In this document: positions 18,530 to 28,233 of the stretch, one piece after another
How positions within the stretch are numbered: position 1 is the first letter of the stretch
Layout: every line of letters starts with the position of its first letter
DNA from: Pseudomonas sp. Irchel s3b2
Lineage (GTDB): Bacteria > Pseudomonadota > Gammaproteobacteria > Pseudomonadales > Pseudomonadaceae
Length of the DNA stretch: 64,000 bases
Assembly (NCBI RefSeq): GCF_900187445.1
Contig: NZ_FYEB01000002.1
Span: 275,511-339,510, forward strand
Reading direction: 5' to 3'
The notes under the pieces: generated by a model
Told to the model about the DNA's origin: nothing
Databases searched by the model: none
Seen by the model: only the letters and a program-made list of their open reading frames with translations
Program-made: the position numbers and the translations under genes

Positions 18530-19459
18530 ATGACCACCCAACCGCTGCCCAAGCTGAAAACTGCCCGCCGCTCGCGCTTTGTCATGCGTTGGTATTCCTG
18601 GTTTTTACTGGTGGTGGCCGCCGTGTATGGCCTCGTGTTTGCGATGCACTGGGACGATCGCGGCGTGCTCTGGGTAATGGAGCGTTTCGAAAGCCCGGCC
18701 GAACGTCTGGAGAGTGTCTGGCTGCCGGATTACCGGGCGGTGATCGACGCCAAGCTGCTGCCGGGCATGGAGGAGGATGAAGCGTCGGACCTGTCTTATG
18801 ACCCGCAGACCAAAACCCTGTTTGCGGTGATGGGCAAGAATCCGTTCCTGGTTGAGCTGACGTTGCAGGGCGATGTGTTGCGCAAGATGCCGCTGGTGGG
18901 TTGGGGCAACCCGGAAGGGGTGACGGTCATGGGCAACGGTTTGCTGGCGATTACCGATGAGCGCAAACACGTGCTTTCCATCGTCAAGGTCGATGCCGAT
19001 ACTCGCGAACTGAATATTGCCAGTTTCCCGAAATACGATCTTGGTCCGTCGAAAAACCAGAATAAAGCCTTTGAGGCGATCGTCTGGGATACGCGCAACC
19101 AGCAACTGCTGCTGGGTGAAGAGCGTCCACCGGCGCTGTTCAGCTGGAAAAGCGACGGCAGCCAGACCCTCAAGGGCGACAAGCAAAAGCAGTCCAGCGA
19201 CGAACTGGATATCCGCAATCTGTCGGCCCTGGCCATTGATCCACGCACCGGTCATACGCTGGTGTTGTCCGCCGATTCTCACCTGTTGCTGGAGCTGGAC
19301 GAGAAGGGCGAGCAGGTCAGCTTCATGACCTTGCTCGGCGGTTTCAATGGTCTGAAAAAAACCATTCCCCGTGCCGAAGGCGTGACTATGGATGAAGCGG
19401 GAACGCTGTACATGGTCAGCGAGCCGAACCTGTTCTACCGCTTCGAAAAGCAAAAATAA
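18530..19459 (+). CDS. SdiA-regulated domain protein, membrane anchored (copy 1)
   Basis: A 309-residue protein with one N-terminal transmembrane segment (WYSWFLLVVAAVYGLVFAM, about 22-40) and a large periplasmic domain of beta-propeller type. Family blocks: DEASDLSYDPQTKTLFAVMGKNPFLVELTLQGDVLRKMPLVGWGNPEGVTVM, FEAIVWDTRNQQLLLGEERPP, AEGVTMDEAGTLYMVSEPNLFYRF. It is a clear paralogue of the next gene. The family name comes from an E. coli gene regulated by SdiA; the function is unknown. Confidence 0.82.
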   Translation: MTTQPLPKLKTARRSRFVMRWYSWFLLVVAAVYGLVFAMHWDDRGVLWVMERFESPAERLESVWLPDYRAVIDAKLLPGMEEDEASDLSYDPQTKTLFAVMGKNPFLVELTLQGDVLRKMPLVGWGNPEGVTVMGNGLLAITDERKHVLSIVKVDADTRELNIASFPKYDLGPSKNQNKAFEAIVWDTRNQQLLLGEERPPALFSWKSDGSQTLKGDKQKQSSDELDIRNLSALAIDPRTGHTLVLSADSHLLLELDEKGEQVSFMTLLGGFNGLKKTIPRAEGVTMDEAGTLYMVSEPNLFYRFEKQK

Positions 19460-19535
19460 TCGCCATATGCCATTAAGCTTGAATTCACACTGCCGTGGTA
19501 TTTCATCCGCCCGTCTTGTTTCCGAGCTTGCCTGA

Positions 19536-20453
19536 ATGCGCCGATTTGCCCGTCCAAAATCCCTGATGCTGATCCTGTCGGTAATCGTGCTGATCGGGCT
19601 GATTGCCATCGGTCAGCACCTGCGCCTGTTCGAGCGCGCCTGGTTCAATGTGCAGGCGTTATGGCAGCCGATGAATACCCAGTCCATCGGCCTGGATCAG
19701 TATCAGGTAGCGATCGAGGCGCGAGTCATAGACGGTCTGGACGATGATGTTTCGGCGCTGACCTACGATCCTGTGCGCAAAAGCCTGTTCACCGTCACCA
19801 ACAAAAATGCCGAACTGATCGAGTTGACCCTGGAAGGCAAAATCCTGCGGCGTGTAGCGCTGGTCGGGTTTGGCGACCCGGAGGCGGTGGAGTTCATCAG
19901 TGCTGACACTTACGTGATCACCGACGAGCGCCAGCAACGGCTGATCAAGGTTCATCTGGAGACGGACACGACGTTCCTCGATGTCGCGGACGCTGAGCAG
20001 ATGACCCTCGGTGTGCACGTGAGGGGCAATAAGGGGTTTGAAGGGTTGGCCTATGACTCAGTGGGCAAACGCTTGTTTGTCGCCAAGGAGCGCGACCCGA
20101 TGCTGATTTACGAAGTGCAGGGGTTTCCGCATTACAACCCGGAAAAATCCTACGCGGTGCATGTGGTGAACAACCCCAAGCGCGATGCCGGGATGTTCGT
20201 GCGAGACCTGTCGAGCCTGCAGTACGACGAGCGCAGCGGCCATTTGCTGGCGCTGTCCGATGAGTCGAGATTGATCCTGGAGCTGGATATCGACGGACGG
20301 CCGCTGACCACCCTGTCACTGCGCAAGGGGCGTCAGGGATTGCAGAAGACTGTGCCGCAGGCGGAAGGTATCGCCATGGACGATGACGGCACCCTGTACC
20401 TCGTCAGCGAGCCGAACCTTTTCTACGTTTTCAAAAAACCGGCACAGCCCTGA
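19536..20453 (+). CDS. SdiA-regulated domain protein, membrane anchored (copy 2)
   Basis: A 305-residue paralogue of the preceding gene with the same plan: one N-terminal membrane segment (LMLILSVIVLIGLIAIGQHL) and a propeller-like domain. Matching blocks are DDVSALTYDPVRKSLFTVTNKNAELIELTLEGKILRRVALVGFGDPEAVE, FEGLAYDSVGKRLFVAKERDP and AEGIAMDDDGTLYLVSEPNLFYVF. The 76-bp gap and same direction suggest an old tandem duplication kept as a pair. Function unknown. Confidence 0.82.
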   Translation: MRRFARPKSLMLILSVIVLIGLIAIGQHLRLFERAWFNVQALWQPMNTQSIGLDQYQVAIEARVIDGLDDDVSALTYDPVRKSLFTVTNKNAELIELTLEGKILRRVALVGFGDPEAVEFISADTYVITDERQQRLIKVHLETDTTFLDVADAEQMTLGVHVRGNKGFEGLAYDSVGKRLFVAKERDPMLIYEVQGFPHYNPEKSYAVHVVNNPKRDAGMFVRDLSSLQYDERSGHLLALSDESRLILELDIDGRPLTTLSLRKGRQGLQKTVPQAEGIAMDDDGTLYLVSEPNLFYVFKKPAQP

Positions 20454-20465
20454 AGCCAACGCGTT

Positions 20466-20563
20466 CCCGTGTAGGAGCTGGCTTGCCAGCGAAAGCGGTA
20501 TAACAGTCAACATAGATGTTGAATGTTATGGCCTCTTCGCTGGCAAGCCAGCTCCTACACGGG
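20466..20563. repeat. REP doublet (GGCTTGCCAGCGAA type), near-perfect palindrome
   Basis: Arms of about 30 bases beginning CCCGTGTAGGAGCTGG pair across a loop holding a second, inner palindrome (TCAACAT..ATGTTGA). It lies between the convergent copy-2 SdiA-type gene and rpiA and could fold into a long hairpin in either transcript. Confidence 0.92.
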
Positions 20564-20575
20564 TTTGCGTTTGGC

Positions 20576-21250
20576 TTACAGGCTGCGCAGGGTTTTCACG
20601 CCTTCGCTCGTGCCCAGCAACAGCAAGTCAGCCGGGCGGGCTGCGAACAAGCCGTTGGTGACCACGCCGACGATCGCATTGATCTGAGTTTCCAGCTCCA
20701 CCGGGTTGGTGATCTGCATGTTGAATACATCGAGGATGATGTTGCCGTTGTCGGTCAGCACGCCTTCACGGTAAACCGGGTCGCCGCCGAGTTTCACCAG
20801 TTCGCGGGCCACATGGCTGCGGGCCATCGGGATCACTTCCACCGGCAGCGGGAACGCACCGAGGACCGGCACCAGTTTGCTGGCGTCGGCAATGCAGATG
20901 AAGGTCTTGGCCACCGCCGCGACAATCTTCTCGCGGGTCAGGGCTGCGCCACCACCCTTGATCAGGTGCAGGTGCTCGTCGCTTTCATCGGCGCCGTCGA
21001 CGTAGAACTCCAGGTCGCTGACGGTGTTGAGTTCATACACCGGAATGCCATGGCCCTTGAGGCGGGCGGCGGTGGCTTCGGAGCTGGCGACCGCGCCATC
21101 GAATGCGCCTTTGTGCTTGGCGAGGGCATCGATGAAGCAGTTGGCGGTGGAGCCGGTGCCGACCCCGACGATGCTCTTGTCGTCGAGTTTCGGGAGGATG
21201 AAGTCGACGGCGGCCTGGGCTACGGCCTGTTTGAGTTGATCCTGTGTCAT
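20576..21250 (-). CDS. rpiA: Ribose-5-phosphate isomerase A
   Basis: A 224-residue enzyme that interconverts ribose 5-phosphate and ribulose 5-phosphate in the pentose phosphate pathway. Seen: [17 protein letters not shown] (phosphate-binding), [27 protein letters not shown] (catalytic aspartates and glutamate), and [10 protein letters not shown]. The start at 21250 has GGAG five bases upstream and gives the normal length. It is divergent from ilvA. Confidence 0.96.
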   Translation of the reverse strand: MTQDQLKQAVAQAAVDFILPKLDDKSIVGVGTGSTANCFIDALAKHKGAFDGAVASSEATAARLKGHGIPVYELNTVSDLEFYVDGADESDEHLHLIKGGGAALTREKIVAAVAKTFICIADASKLVPVLGAFPLPVEVIPMARSHVARELVKLGGDPVYREGVLTDNGNIILDVFNMQITNPVELETQINAIVGVVTNGLFAARPADLLLLGTSEGVKTLRSL

Positions 21251-21372
21251 GCGGGCTCCGAAGTGCCGAAAGGGGAACGAAAGGCCGGCATTATAGGCCT
21301 CGCGATGGGGAAGGTCATTGCCCGATTGGCGGGTCAAATGCGCACATCCTGCGGCTGCCCGACAGCTGATAA

Positions 21373-21464
21373 CTGTAGGAGCGAGGCTTGCCCGCGAACG
21401 GAGCGACACGTAACAACTGACGCACCGCGTAATCGTTCTTCGCGAGCAAGCTTCGCTCCTACAG
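21373..21464. repeat. REP doublet (GAGGCTTGCCCGCGAA type)
   Basis: The left arm is CTGTAGGAGCGAGGCTTGCC; the right arm is the inverse with two changes (GAGCAAGCTTCG). It sits in the divergent gap between rpiA and ilvA, an unusual place for a REP because both promoters must lie around it. Confidence 0.88.
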
Positions 21465-21574
21465 GTCATGATCTCTTTTCGATGAGCCTAAAACCTCTTG
21501 ATTCGTGTGGTCGCCCGCCCAAAAGCCGGGTTAGACTCCTTGGCCCTGCCCAACCCGCTCAGTGATGCTTTCCG

Positions 21575-23089
21575 ATGCTCGAACAGTACGTCAAAAAGAT
21601 CCTCACCTCGCGCGTTTATGACGTTGCCGTAGAAACCCCATTGCAGACTGCCCGCCAGCTCTCCGAGCGGCTGGGCAACGATATCTGGCTCAAGCGTGAA
21701 GACTTGCAGCCCGTGTTCTCGTTCAAGATTCGCGGCGCCTACAACAAGTTGACGCAGCTGAGCGATGAAGAGCGCGCTCGCGGCGTGGTCACCGCGTCGG
21801 CGGGCAATCATGCACAAGGCCTGGCCCTGGCGGCCAAGGTACTGGGCGTGAAAGCGACCATCGTGATGCCCAAGACCACCCCGGAGATCAAGGTCGAAGG
21901 CGTGCGCTCGCGCGGCGGCAAAGTGGTGCTGCACGGGGATTCGTTCCCGGAAGCCCTGGCCTACTCGCTGAAACTGGTCGACGAAAAAGGCTACGTCTAC
22001 ATCCACCCTTATGACGATCCCCACACCATTGCCGGGCAGGGCACGGTGGCCATGGAGATCCTGCGCCAGCACCCGGGGCGCCTGGATGCGATCTTCGTTC
22101 CGGTGGGCGGCGGCGGGCTGATCGCCGGGATCGCGGCGTACGTGAAATACCTGCGCCCGGACATCAAAATCATCGGCGTCGAACCGGATGACTCCAACTG
22201 CCTGCAAGCCGCCATGGCGGCCGGCGAGCGCGTGGTGCTGCCGACCGTGGGACTCTTCGCCGACGGCGTCGCGGTGGCGCAGATCGGCCAGCACACCTTC
22301 GATATCTGCAAAGATTACGTAGACGAAGTCATCACTGTCAGCACCGATGAGATCTGTGCGGCAATCAAGGATATCTACGACGATACCCGCTCGATCACTG
22401 AACCTGCCGGTGCCTTGGGCGTGGCCGGGATCAAGAAGTATGTCGAGCAGCGGGGCGTCACGGGCCATACCTTCGTGGCCATTGATTCCGGTGCCAACGT
22501 CAACTTCGACCGCCTGCGCCATGTGGCCGAGCGCGCTGAACTGGGCGAGGGCCGCGAAGCCATCATCGCCGTGACCATCCCCGAGAAACCGGGCAGCTTC
22601 AAGGCGTTCTGCGAAGCCATCGGCAAGCGTCAGATCACCGAGTTCAACTATCGCTACAACACCGGCAGTGAAGCGCACATTTTTGTCGGCGTGCAGACAC
22701 ATCCGGAAAACGACCCGCGCAGTGCGCTGCTCGCCAGTCTCACCGAGCAGGGTTTCCCGGTGCTCGACCTGACCGACAACGAACTGGCCAAGTTGCACAT
22801 CCGTCATATGGTTGGCGGGCGTGCCGCCCAGGTTGTCGATGAAGTGGTGCTGCGCTTCGAGTTCCCGGAGCGTCCGGGTGCGTTGTTCAACTTCCTCAAC
22901 AAGCTCGGCGGGCGCTGGAACATTTCGATGTTCCACTACCGCAACCACGGCGCGGCGGATGGCCGTGTGGTCGCGGGCCTGCAAGTGCCGCACGACGAGC
23001 GTCACCTGGTACCGGCCGCGCTGGAAGAAATCGGCTATCCGTACTGGGACGAAAGCGACAACCCGGCCTATAAGCTGTTTCTCGGCTGA
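21575..23089 (+). CDS. ilvA: Threonine ammonia-lyase, biosynthetic
   Basis: A 504-residue PLP enzyme that deaminates threonine to 2-oxobutyrate, the first step of isoleucine synthesis. The Schiff-base lysine is K51 in FSFKIRGAYNK; the phosphate-binding glycine loop is VGGGGLIAG. Two C-terminal ACT-like domains (IPEKPGSFKAFC and FPERPGALFNFL) form the regulatory part that senses isoleucine and valine, marking it as the biosynthetic rather than the short catabolic form. Confidence 0.95.
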   Translation: MLEQYVKKILTSRVYDVAVETPLQTARQLSERLGNDIWLKREDLQPVFSFKIRGAYNKLTQLSDEERARGVVTASAGNHAQGLALAAKVLGVKATIVMPKTTPEIKVEGVRSRGGKVVLHGDSFPEALAYSLKLVDEKGYVYIHPYDDPHTIAGQGTVAMEILRQHPGRLDAIFVPVGGGGLIAGIAAYVKYLRPDIKIIGVEPDDSNCLQAAMAAGERVVLPTVGLFADGVAVAQIGQHTFDICKDYVDEVITVSTDEICAAIKDIYDDTRSITEPAGALGVAGIKKYVEQRGVTGHTFVAIDSGANVNFDRLRHVAERAELGEGREAIIAVTIPEKPGSFKAFCEAIGKRQITEFNYRYNTGSEAHIFVGVQTHPENDPRSALLASLTEQGFPVLDLTDNELAKLHIRHMVGGRAAQVVDEVVLRFEFPERPGALFNFLNKLGGRWNISMFHYRNHGAADGRVVAGLQVPHDERHLVPAALEEIGYPYWDESDNPAYKLFLG

Positions 23090-23128
23090 GCGGCTACGCT
23101 GATCGGCAGGCAATAAGGAAATCGAACA

Positions 23129-23557
23129 ATGGAAACGTTAACCACCCTTAAAATCGCTCATATGGTGGCGACGGTAGTGCTGTTGATCAGCGCACTGGGG
23201 CTGGCGATCTGGGTCTGGCGCGCACGCCGTAACGGTGATGCGACGGCTCATGCCCGCACCTTGCAACGACCGCTGGTGTTCATCTGGCTATTGATGGGCC
23301 TGGCACTGCTGAGCATGCCGTTCACCGGTTGGTGGATGGTGCATCTGGTGGGCTGGCCGTTGGGGCAGACCTGGCTGCTGGCGTCCAGTGTGCTCTACAC
23401 CGTGGCGGCGTTGGGCTGGTTCTGGCTGGTGGTGCGGCTCAATCGGCTGCGCAAGGCGCCCGCAGGGGGGAGTGGGAAGTTTACGTTTGCATTGGCGTTG
23501 TTCAGTTTTGTCTGCTTTACCGCCATTGCGGGGTTGATGGGGGCCAAGCCGGTTTAA
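23129..23557 (+). CDS. DUF2269 family integral membrane protein
   Basis: A 142-residue protein with four hydrophobic segments (about 9-29, 48-66, 77-98 and 119-137), in a compact four-helix layout. Conserved-looking residues are H11 in KIAHM and the FTGWWMVHLVGWP loop, reminiscent of the DUF2269 membrane family. AAGGAA precedes the ATG. It follows ilvA by 39 bp. Function unknown. Confidence 0.72.
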   Translation: METLTTLKIAHMVATVVLLISALGLAIWVWRARRNGDATAHARTLQRPLVFIWLLMGLALLSMPFTGWWMVHLVGWPLGQTWLLASSVLYTVAALGWFWLVVRLNRLRKAPAGGSGKFTFALALFSFVCFTAIAGLMGAKPV

Positions 23558-23580
23558 GGCTTCAGACCGAGTCGACCCAA

Positions 23581-23660
23581 TCGCGGGCAAGCCTCGCTCC
23601 TACATTGGATTTGTGATCGACGCAAATCCAATGTAGGAGCGAGGCTTGCCCGCGAAGGCG
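23581..23660. repeat. REP doublet (GAGGCTTGCCCGCGAA type)
   Basis: Inverted arms beginning TCGCGGGCAAGCCTCGCTCC pair almost perfectly out to ATTGGATTTG / CAAATCCAAT, giving a stem of over 30 bp. It lies between the convergent DUF2269 and HAD genes. Confidence 0.92.
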
Positions 23661-23663
23661 ATT

Positions 23664-24320
23664 TCAATCGCGCAACGAAATTACCGGCCAACCCCGCTTC
23701 TCAGCCTCGGACCGCAGATTCACGTCCGGATCAACAGCGATCGGATTCGCCACCTGTTCCAGCAACGGCAAGTCATTCATCGAATCGCTGTAGAAATAGC
23801 TATCTTCCAGATTGTGGCCAGTCTCTTCCAGCCAACGAATCAACCGGGTCACCTTGCCTTCACGGAAGCACGGAACATCGGTGCTGCGCCCGCTGTAACG
23901 GCCGTCGATCATTTCGCATTCGGTGGCGATCAGGGTTTCAACGCCTAAACGTGCTGCAATGGGCCCGGTCACAAAGCGATTGGTGGCAGTGATGATCACC
24001 AGTTTGTCGCCGGCCTCACGGTGTTTGGTCAGCAGTTCGATGGCCTTGGGCAGCACGATCGGTTCGATGCAGTCGCGCATATAGTCCAGGTGCCATTGAT
24101 CCAGCGTGGCCATCTCTGTACGGCCGAGGACTTCCAGGCAGAAGTTCAGATACGCGTCGTTATCCAGCTTGCCGGCCAGGTAATCCTGATAGAACTCGTC
24201 GTTGCGCGCCTTGTAGGCGACGGCGTCGAGGAAACCGCGCTCGCACAGGTAATCGCCCCAAGCGTGGTCACTGTCACCGCCCAGAAGCGTGTTGTCCAAG
24301 TCGAATAAAGCCAGCCGCAT
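23664..24320 (-). CDS. HAD-IB family phosphatase
   Basis: A 218-residue HAD hydrolase. Motif I is [13 protein letters not shown] (nucleophile D8), motif II VIITATN, motif III around K156, and motif [14 protein letters not shown]. The cap insertion follows motif I as in SerB-like enzymes. The PAO1 equivalent at this locus (PA0335) has, as I recall, been reported as a histidinol-phosphate phosphatase, so a role in histidine synthesis is likely. A general phosphomonoesterase remains possible. It is divergent from rppH. Confidence 0.82.
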   Translation of the reverse strand: MRLALFDLDNTLLGGDSDHAWGDYLCERGFLDAVAYKARNDEFYQDYLAGKLDNDAYLNFCLEVLGRTEMATLDQWHLDYMRDCIEPIVLPKAIELLTKHREAGDKLVIITATNRFVTGPIAARLGVETLIATECEMIDGRYSGRSTDVPCFREGKVTRLIRWLEETGHNLEDSYFYSDSMNDLPLLEQVANPIAVDPDVNLRSEAEKRGWPVISLRD

Positions 24321-24463
24321 TGCAGTTACTCGCTGAAAAGTCTGTAGAAAGGTCTCCAGAATACGGACTTTTCACAAGAGTGCACATAAGGTAGGTCGGC
24401 TCGTTGCTGCTTTCACAACCTTTGTGGAACAATGCGGCGATATGCGTTTGCGAGGTTGTTGCC

Positions 24464-24943
24464 GTGATCGACCCCGATGGTTTCCGCCCCAATGTCGGGA
24501 TCATTCTGACGAATGATGCCGGCCAGGTGCTATGGGCTCGCCGTATCAATCAAGATGCCTGGCAGTTTCCACAGGGAGGGATCAACCCCCAGGAGACGCC
24601 GGAAGACGCCTTGTACCGCGAGTTGAACGAAGAAGTGGGCCTGGAGCGCGAAGATGTTGAAATTCTCGCCTGCACCCGGGGCTGGTTGCGTTATCGTTTG
24701 CCGCAACGTCTGGTCAGGACGCACAGCCAACCATTGTGCATTGGCCAGAAACAGAAATGGTTTCTCCTGCGCCTGATCTCCAACGAGCAGCGGGTGCGGA
24801 TGGATTTGACCGGTAAACCGGAATTCGATGGCTGGCGCTGGGTCAGTTATTGGTATCCGTTGGGCCAGGTGGTGACATTCAAGCGCGAGGTGTATCGACG
24901 CGCTCTCAAAGAGCTTGCCCCGCGCCTTTTAGCGCGCGACTGA
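24464..24943 (+). CDS. rppH: RNA pyrophosphohydrolase RppH
   Basis: A 159-residue Nudix enzyme that removes pyrophosphate from the 5' end of triphosphorylated mRNA, opening it to RNase E. The Nudix box is complete: [23 protein letters not shown]. The start is GTG at 24464 with GAGG seven bases upstream; the N-terminus then reads [15 protein letters not shown], standard for the family. The upstream extension is not conserved in type. ptsP follows 22 bp later, the same rppH-ptsP order as in E. coli. Confidence 0.94.
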   Translation: MIDPDGFRPNVGIILTNDAGQVLWARRINQDAWQFPQGGINPQETPEDALYRELNEEVGLEREDVEILACTRGWLRYRLPQRLVRTHSQPLCIGQKQKWFLLRLISNEQRVRMDLTGKPEFDGWRWVSYWYPLGQVVTFKREVYRRALKELAPRLLARD

Positions 24944-24965
24944 CGACGGAGTTCGACCCCGAGCC

Positions 24966-27245
24966 ATGCTCAATACGCTGCGCAAGATCGTCCAGGAAGT
25001 TAACTCCGCCAAGGATCTCAAGGCGGCGTTGGGGATTATTGTGTTGCGCGTCAAAGAGGCCATGGGCAGCCAGGTCTGCTCGGTCTACCTGCTTGATCCA
25101 GAGACCAACCGCTTCGTGCTGATGGCCACCGAGGGCTTGAACAAGCGCTCGATCGGCAAGGTCAGCATGGCACCCAACGAAGGTCTGGTCGGTCTGGTCG
25201 GCACGCGTGAAGAACCCCTGAACCTCGAAAACGCCGCGGATCACCCGCGCTATCGTTACTTCGCCGAGACTGGTGAGGAACGCTACGCCTCGTTCCTCGG
25301 GGCGCCGATCATTCACCACCGTCGCGTCGTCGGCGTATTGGTCATTCAGCAAAAAGAACGCCGTCAGTTCGATGAAGGTGAAGAAGCCTTCCTCGTGACC
25401 ATGAGCGCGCAACTCGCCGGCGTTATCGCCCACGCCGAGGCCACCGGTTCGATCCGTGGCCTGGGCCGTCAGGGCAAAGGCATCCAGGAAGCAAAGTTCG
25501 TCGGTGTACCGGGTTCGCCGGGCGCGGCGGTCGGAACCGCGGTCGTCATGCTGCCTCCGGCCGATCTGGACGTGGTGCCGGACAAGGCCATCGCCGACAT
25601 CGACGCGGAACTCGGATTGTTCAAGACCGCCATCGAAGGCGTGCGCGCCGACATGCGCGCCTTGTCCGCCAAGCTGGCAACCCAGCTGCGGCCTGAAGAA
25701 CGGGCGCTGTTCGACGTTTACCTGATGATGCTCGACGATGCCTCGCTCGGCAGCGAAATCACCACGGTGATCAAGACCGGTCAGTGGGCCCAGGGCGCAC
25801 TGCGTCAGGTGGTCACCGACCACGTCAACCGTTTCGAATTGATGGACGACGCCTACCTGCGTGAGCGCGCCTCGGACGTCAAAGACCTCGGTCGGCGCTT
25901 GCTGGCTTATCTGCAGGAAGAGCGGCAGCAGACGCTGGTCTACCCCGACAACACCATTCTGGTCAGCGAAGAACTGACGCCGGCGATGCTCGGCGAGGTG
26001 CCGGAAGGCAAGCTGGTCGGCCTGGTGTCAGTACTCGGTTCCGGCAACTCCCACGTGGCGATCCTGGCGCGTGCCATGGGTATCCCGACGGTGATGGGCC
26101 TGGTCGACTTGCCGTATTCCAAGGTCGACGGCATCCAGATGATCGTCGACGGCTACCACGGGGAGGTCTATACCAACCCGAGTGACGTGCTGCGCAAGCA
26201 GTTCGCCGAGGTGGTCGAGGAAGAGAAGCAACTGGCCCTCGGGCTGGATGCTTTGCGGGACCTGCCGTGCATAACGGTCGACGGTCACCGCATGCCGCTG
26301 TGGGTCAACACCGGCCTGCTGGCGGACGTGGCGCGGGCGCAGAAGCGCGGCGCCGAGGGCGTGGGTCTGTACCGCACCGAAGTGCCGTTCATGATCAACC
26401 AGCGCTTCCCCAGCGAAAAGGAGCAGTTGGCGATCTATCGCGAACAACTCGCCGCGTTCCACCCGCAACCGGTGACCATGCGTACCCTGGACATTGGTGG
26501 CGACAAGGCGCTGTCGTACTTCCCGATCAAGGAAGACAACCCGTTCCTCGGCTGGCGCGGCATTCGCGTGACCCTTGACCACCCGGAAATCTTCCTGGTG
26601 CAGACCCGCGCCATGCTCAAGGCCAGCGAAGGCCTGAATAACTTGCGCATTCTGCTGCCGATGATTTCCGGCACACATGAACTGGAAGAAGCCTTGCACC
26701 TGATCCATCGGGCCTGGGGCGAAGTCCGCGACGAAGGCACCGACGTGCCGATGCCGCCGGTTGGCGTAATGATCGAGATTCCGGCGGCGGTATATCAGAC
26801 CAAGGAATTGGCGCGACAAGTAGACTTTCTGTCGGTCGGCTCCAACGACCTGACCCAGTACCTGCTGGCGGTGGACCGCAACAACCCGCGGGTGGCCGAT
26901 CTCTACGACTACCTGCACCCGGCAGTGTTACAAGCCTTGCAGAGCGTTGTGCGCGACGCCCATGCCGAAGGCAAGCCCGTGAGTATCTGCGGCGAAATGG
27001 CGGGTGACCCGGCGGCGGCTGTGTTGTTGATGGCGATGGGTTTCGACAGCCTGTCGATGAACGCCACCAACTTGCCGAAAGTGAAGTGGATGCTGCGTCA
27101 GATCAACCTGAGCAAGGCCAAGGAGTTGCTGGCGGAGCTGATGACCATCGACAACCCGCAAGTTATCCACAGCTCGTTGCAACTGGCGCTGAAGAACCTT
27201 GGGTTGGCGCGGATGATTAATCCGGCTTCGGTCAAAACCCTCTAA
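24966..27245 (+). CDS. ptsP: Phosphoenolpyruvate-protein phosphotransferase PtsP (EI-Ntr)
   Basis: A 759-residue cytoplasmic enzyme, the first step of the nitrogen-linked PTS. The N-terminal GAF domain (about 1-165) is followed by the enzyme I body. The phospho-accepting histidine is H363 in GSGNSHVAILARAMG. The PEP-binding TIM barrel shows LYRTEVPFM, DIGGDKALSY, FLSVGSNDLTQY and VSICGEMAGDP. In E. coli the GAF domain senses glutamine and 2-oxoglutarate. It shares a transcript with rppH by spacing. Confidence 0.95.
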   Translation: MLNTLRKIVQEVNSAKDLKAALGIIVLRVKEAMGSQVCSVYLLDPETNRFVLMATEGLNKRSIGKVSMAPNEGLVGLVGTREEPLNLENAADHPRYRYFAETGEERYASFLGAPIIHHRRVVGVLVIQQKERRQFDEGEEAFLVTMSAQLAGVIAHAEATGSIRGLGRQGKGIQEAKFVGVPGSPGAAVGTAVVMLPPADLDVVPDKAIADIDAELGLFKTAIEGVRADMRALSAKLATQLRPEERALFDVYLMMLDDASLGSEITTVIKTGQWAQGALRQVVTDHVNRFELMDDAYLRERASDVKDLGRRLLAYLQEERQQTLVYPDNTILVSEELTPAMLGEVPEGKLVGLVSVLGSGNSHVAILARAMGIPTVMGLVDLPYSKVDGIQMIVDGYHGEVYTNPSDVLRKQFAEVVEEEKQLALGLDALRDLPCITVDGHRMPLWVNTGLLADVARAQKRGAEGVGLYRTEVPFMINQRFPSEKEQLAIYREQLAAFHPQPVTMRTLDIGGDKALSYFPIKEDNPFLGWRGIRVTLDHPEIFLVQTRAMLKASEGLNNLRILLPMISGTHELEEALHLIHRAWGEVRDEGTDVPMPPVGVMIEIPAAVYQTKELARQVDFLSVGSNDLTQYLLAVDRNNPRVADLYDYLHPAVLQALQSVVRDAHAEGKPVSICGEMAGDPAAAVLLMAMGFDSLSMNATNLPKVKWMLRQINLSKAKELLAELMTIDNPQVIHSSLQLALKNLGLARMINPASVKTL

Positions 27246-27262
27246 AACGCTGACTACCTATA

Positions 27263-27332
27263 TCGCGGGCAAGCCTCGCTCCTACAGGGGAATGCGATCA
27301 ACCTGTAGGAGCGAGGCTTGCCCGCGAAGGCG
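27263..27332. repeat. REP doublet (GAGGCTTGCCCGCGAA type), short loop
   Basis: Arms CGCGGGCAAGCCTCGCTCC and the inverse are separated by only about 20 bases, giving a tight hairpin between the convergent ptsP and NRDE-family genes. Confidence 0.92.
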
Positions 27333-27352
27333 TCCGCAAACACACCACATCT

Positions 27353-28099
27353 TCAAATCCTGATCTCTACCTCCCCCAAATGCCCCCCATACGGCCCGAA
27401 ACTCCTTTCGACCATATGCCGCACCCCATCTGCCTGAACAATCAACGCCGTGCTCGCCCGTGTCCCGTAAGTCGGGCTCTTGATAAACACGCTCGACAAC
27501 AACGTCTCGGTGGCCTGCCCCACGCCGGTTTCCGGCAGTTCGGCAAGTGGCGCGGTTTGCGGATCGCTGAGCAAGGCCAATAGCGCCTGCGGCTGCGGAT
27601 CGCCCAACACCTCGCTCAATGCTGCCTTGGCCTTGAGCACTTTTGGCCACGGTGTATCCAGTCCCGCGTTCGATAACCCATAAATGCCCGGTTTGAGCAT
27701 GACCGCCTCCGTATCCCGGGCATTGAAGTGCCATAACTCGTGGGTATTGCCGAGCAACAGATTAAACCCGGCATATTCAGGTGAACGTCCGACAACGTCC
27801 TTCAAATAGTCGTCAATCGACATGTCCCCGCTGAGAAACTGCGCCACCAGTTCGCCTCGCGATTTGCGCGCCGGTGGTTGAAGGGGATCACGGATATTGG
27901 TCAGCGCGGCGAAGCGCCCGTGGGCGCCGACACCGAGCCACGTACCGCCAGCCTCAAGGTCGCGACCTGCGTGCACGTGCGGGGCTTGCGGCCATTGCGT
28001 CAGGGGCAGGCTGGGCCGGGCATAGAATTCGTCGCGGTTGGCCGCCACGATCAGCGGCTGGGCATGACCCGGCCGCCAAGCAAAAACAATCAGGCACAT
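27353..28099 (-). CDS. NRDE (TANGO2) family protein
   Basis: A 248-residue protein starting MCLIVFAW followed by VAANRDEFYARPS, the NRDE signature that names the family, and RDLEAGGTWLGVGAHGRFAALTN. Cys2 could act as an N-terminal nucleophile after Met removal, as proposed for this Ntn-like fold. Eukaryotic relatives (TANGO2) are linked to Golgi, lipid or haem handling; the bacterial role is not settled. AAGGA lies upstream of the ATG. Confidence 0.82.
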   Translation of the reverse strand: MCLIVFAWRPGHAQPLIVAANRDEFYARPSLPLTQWPQAPHVHAGRDLEAGGTWLGVGAHGRFAALTNIRDPLQPPARKSRGELVAQFLSGDMSIDDYLKDVVGRSPEYAGFNLLLGNTHELWHFNARDTEAVMLKPGIYGLSNAGLDTPWPKVLKAKAALSEVLGDPQPQALLALLSDPQTAPLAELPETGVGQATETLLSSVFIKSPTYGTRASTALIVQADGVRHMVERSFGPYGGHLGEVEIRI

Positions 28100-28233
28100 A
28101 AGGTGGTCCTTGTGTGTTTTTTGCTCACTCTACGCAGACATCGCTCATCGATCCATCGCCATCCACAGTAGAGCCCGGGGCCATGCTTCCGTTACCATGC
28201 CGCTCCTGATTCGGGATGCTTGGGGATGTGGCC

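Noticed and set aside
21482..21565. Short frame before ilvA considered as an attenuation leader peptide
   Set aside because: The peptide [20 protein letters not shown] is not enriched in Ile, Val or Leu, and no terminator/antiterminator pair follows.
21488..23113. 541-codon minus-strand frame opposite ilvA
   Set aside because: Antisense shadow with no domain; ilvA has full catalytic and ACT blocks.
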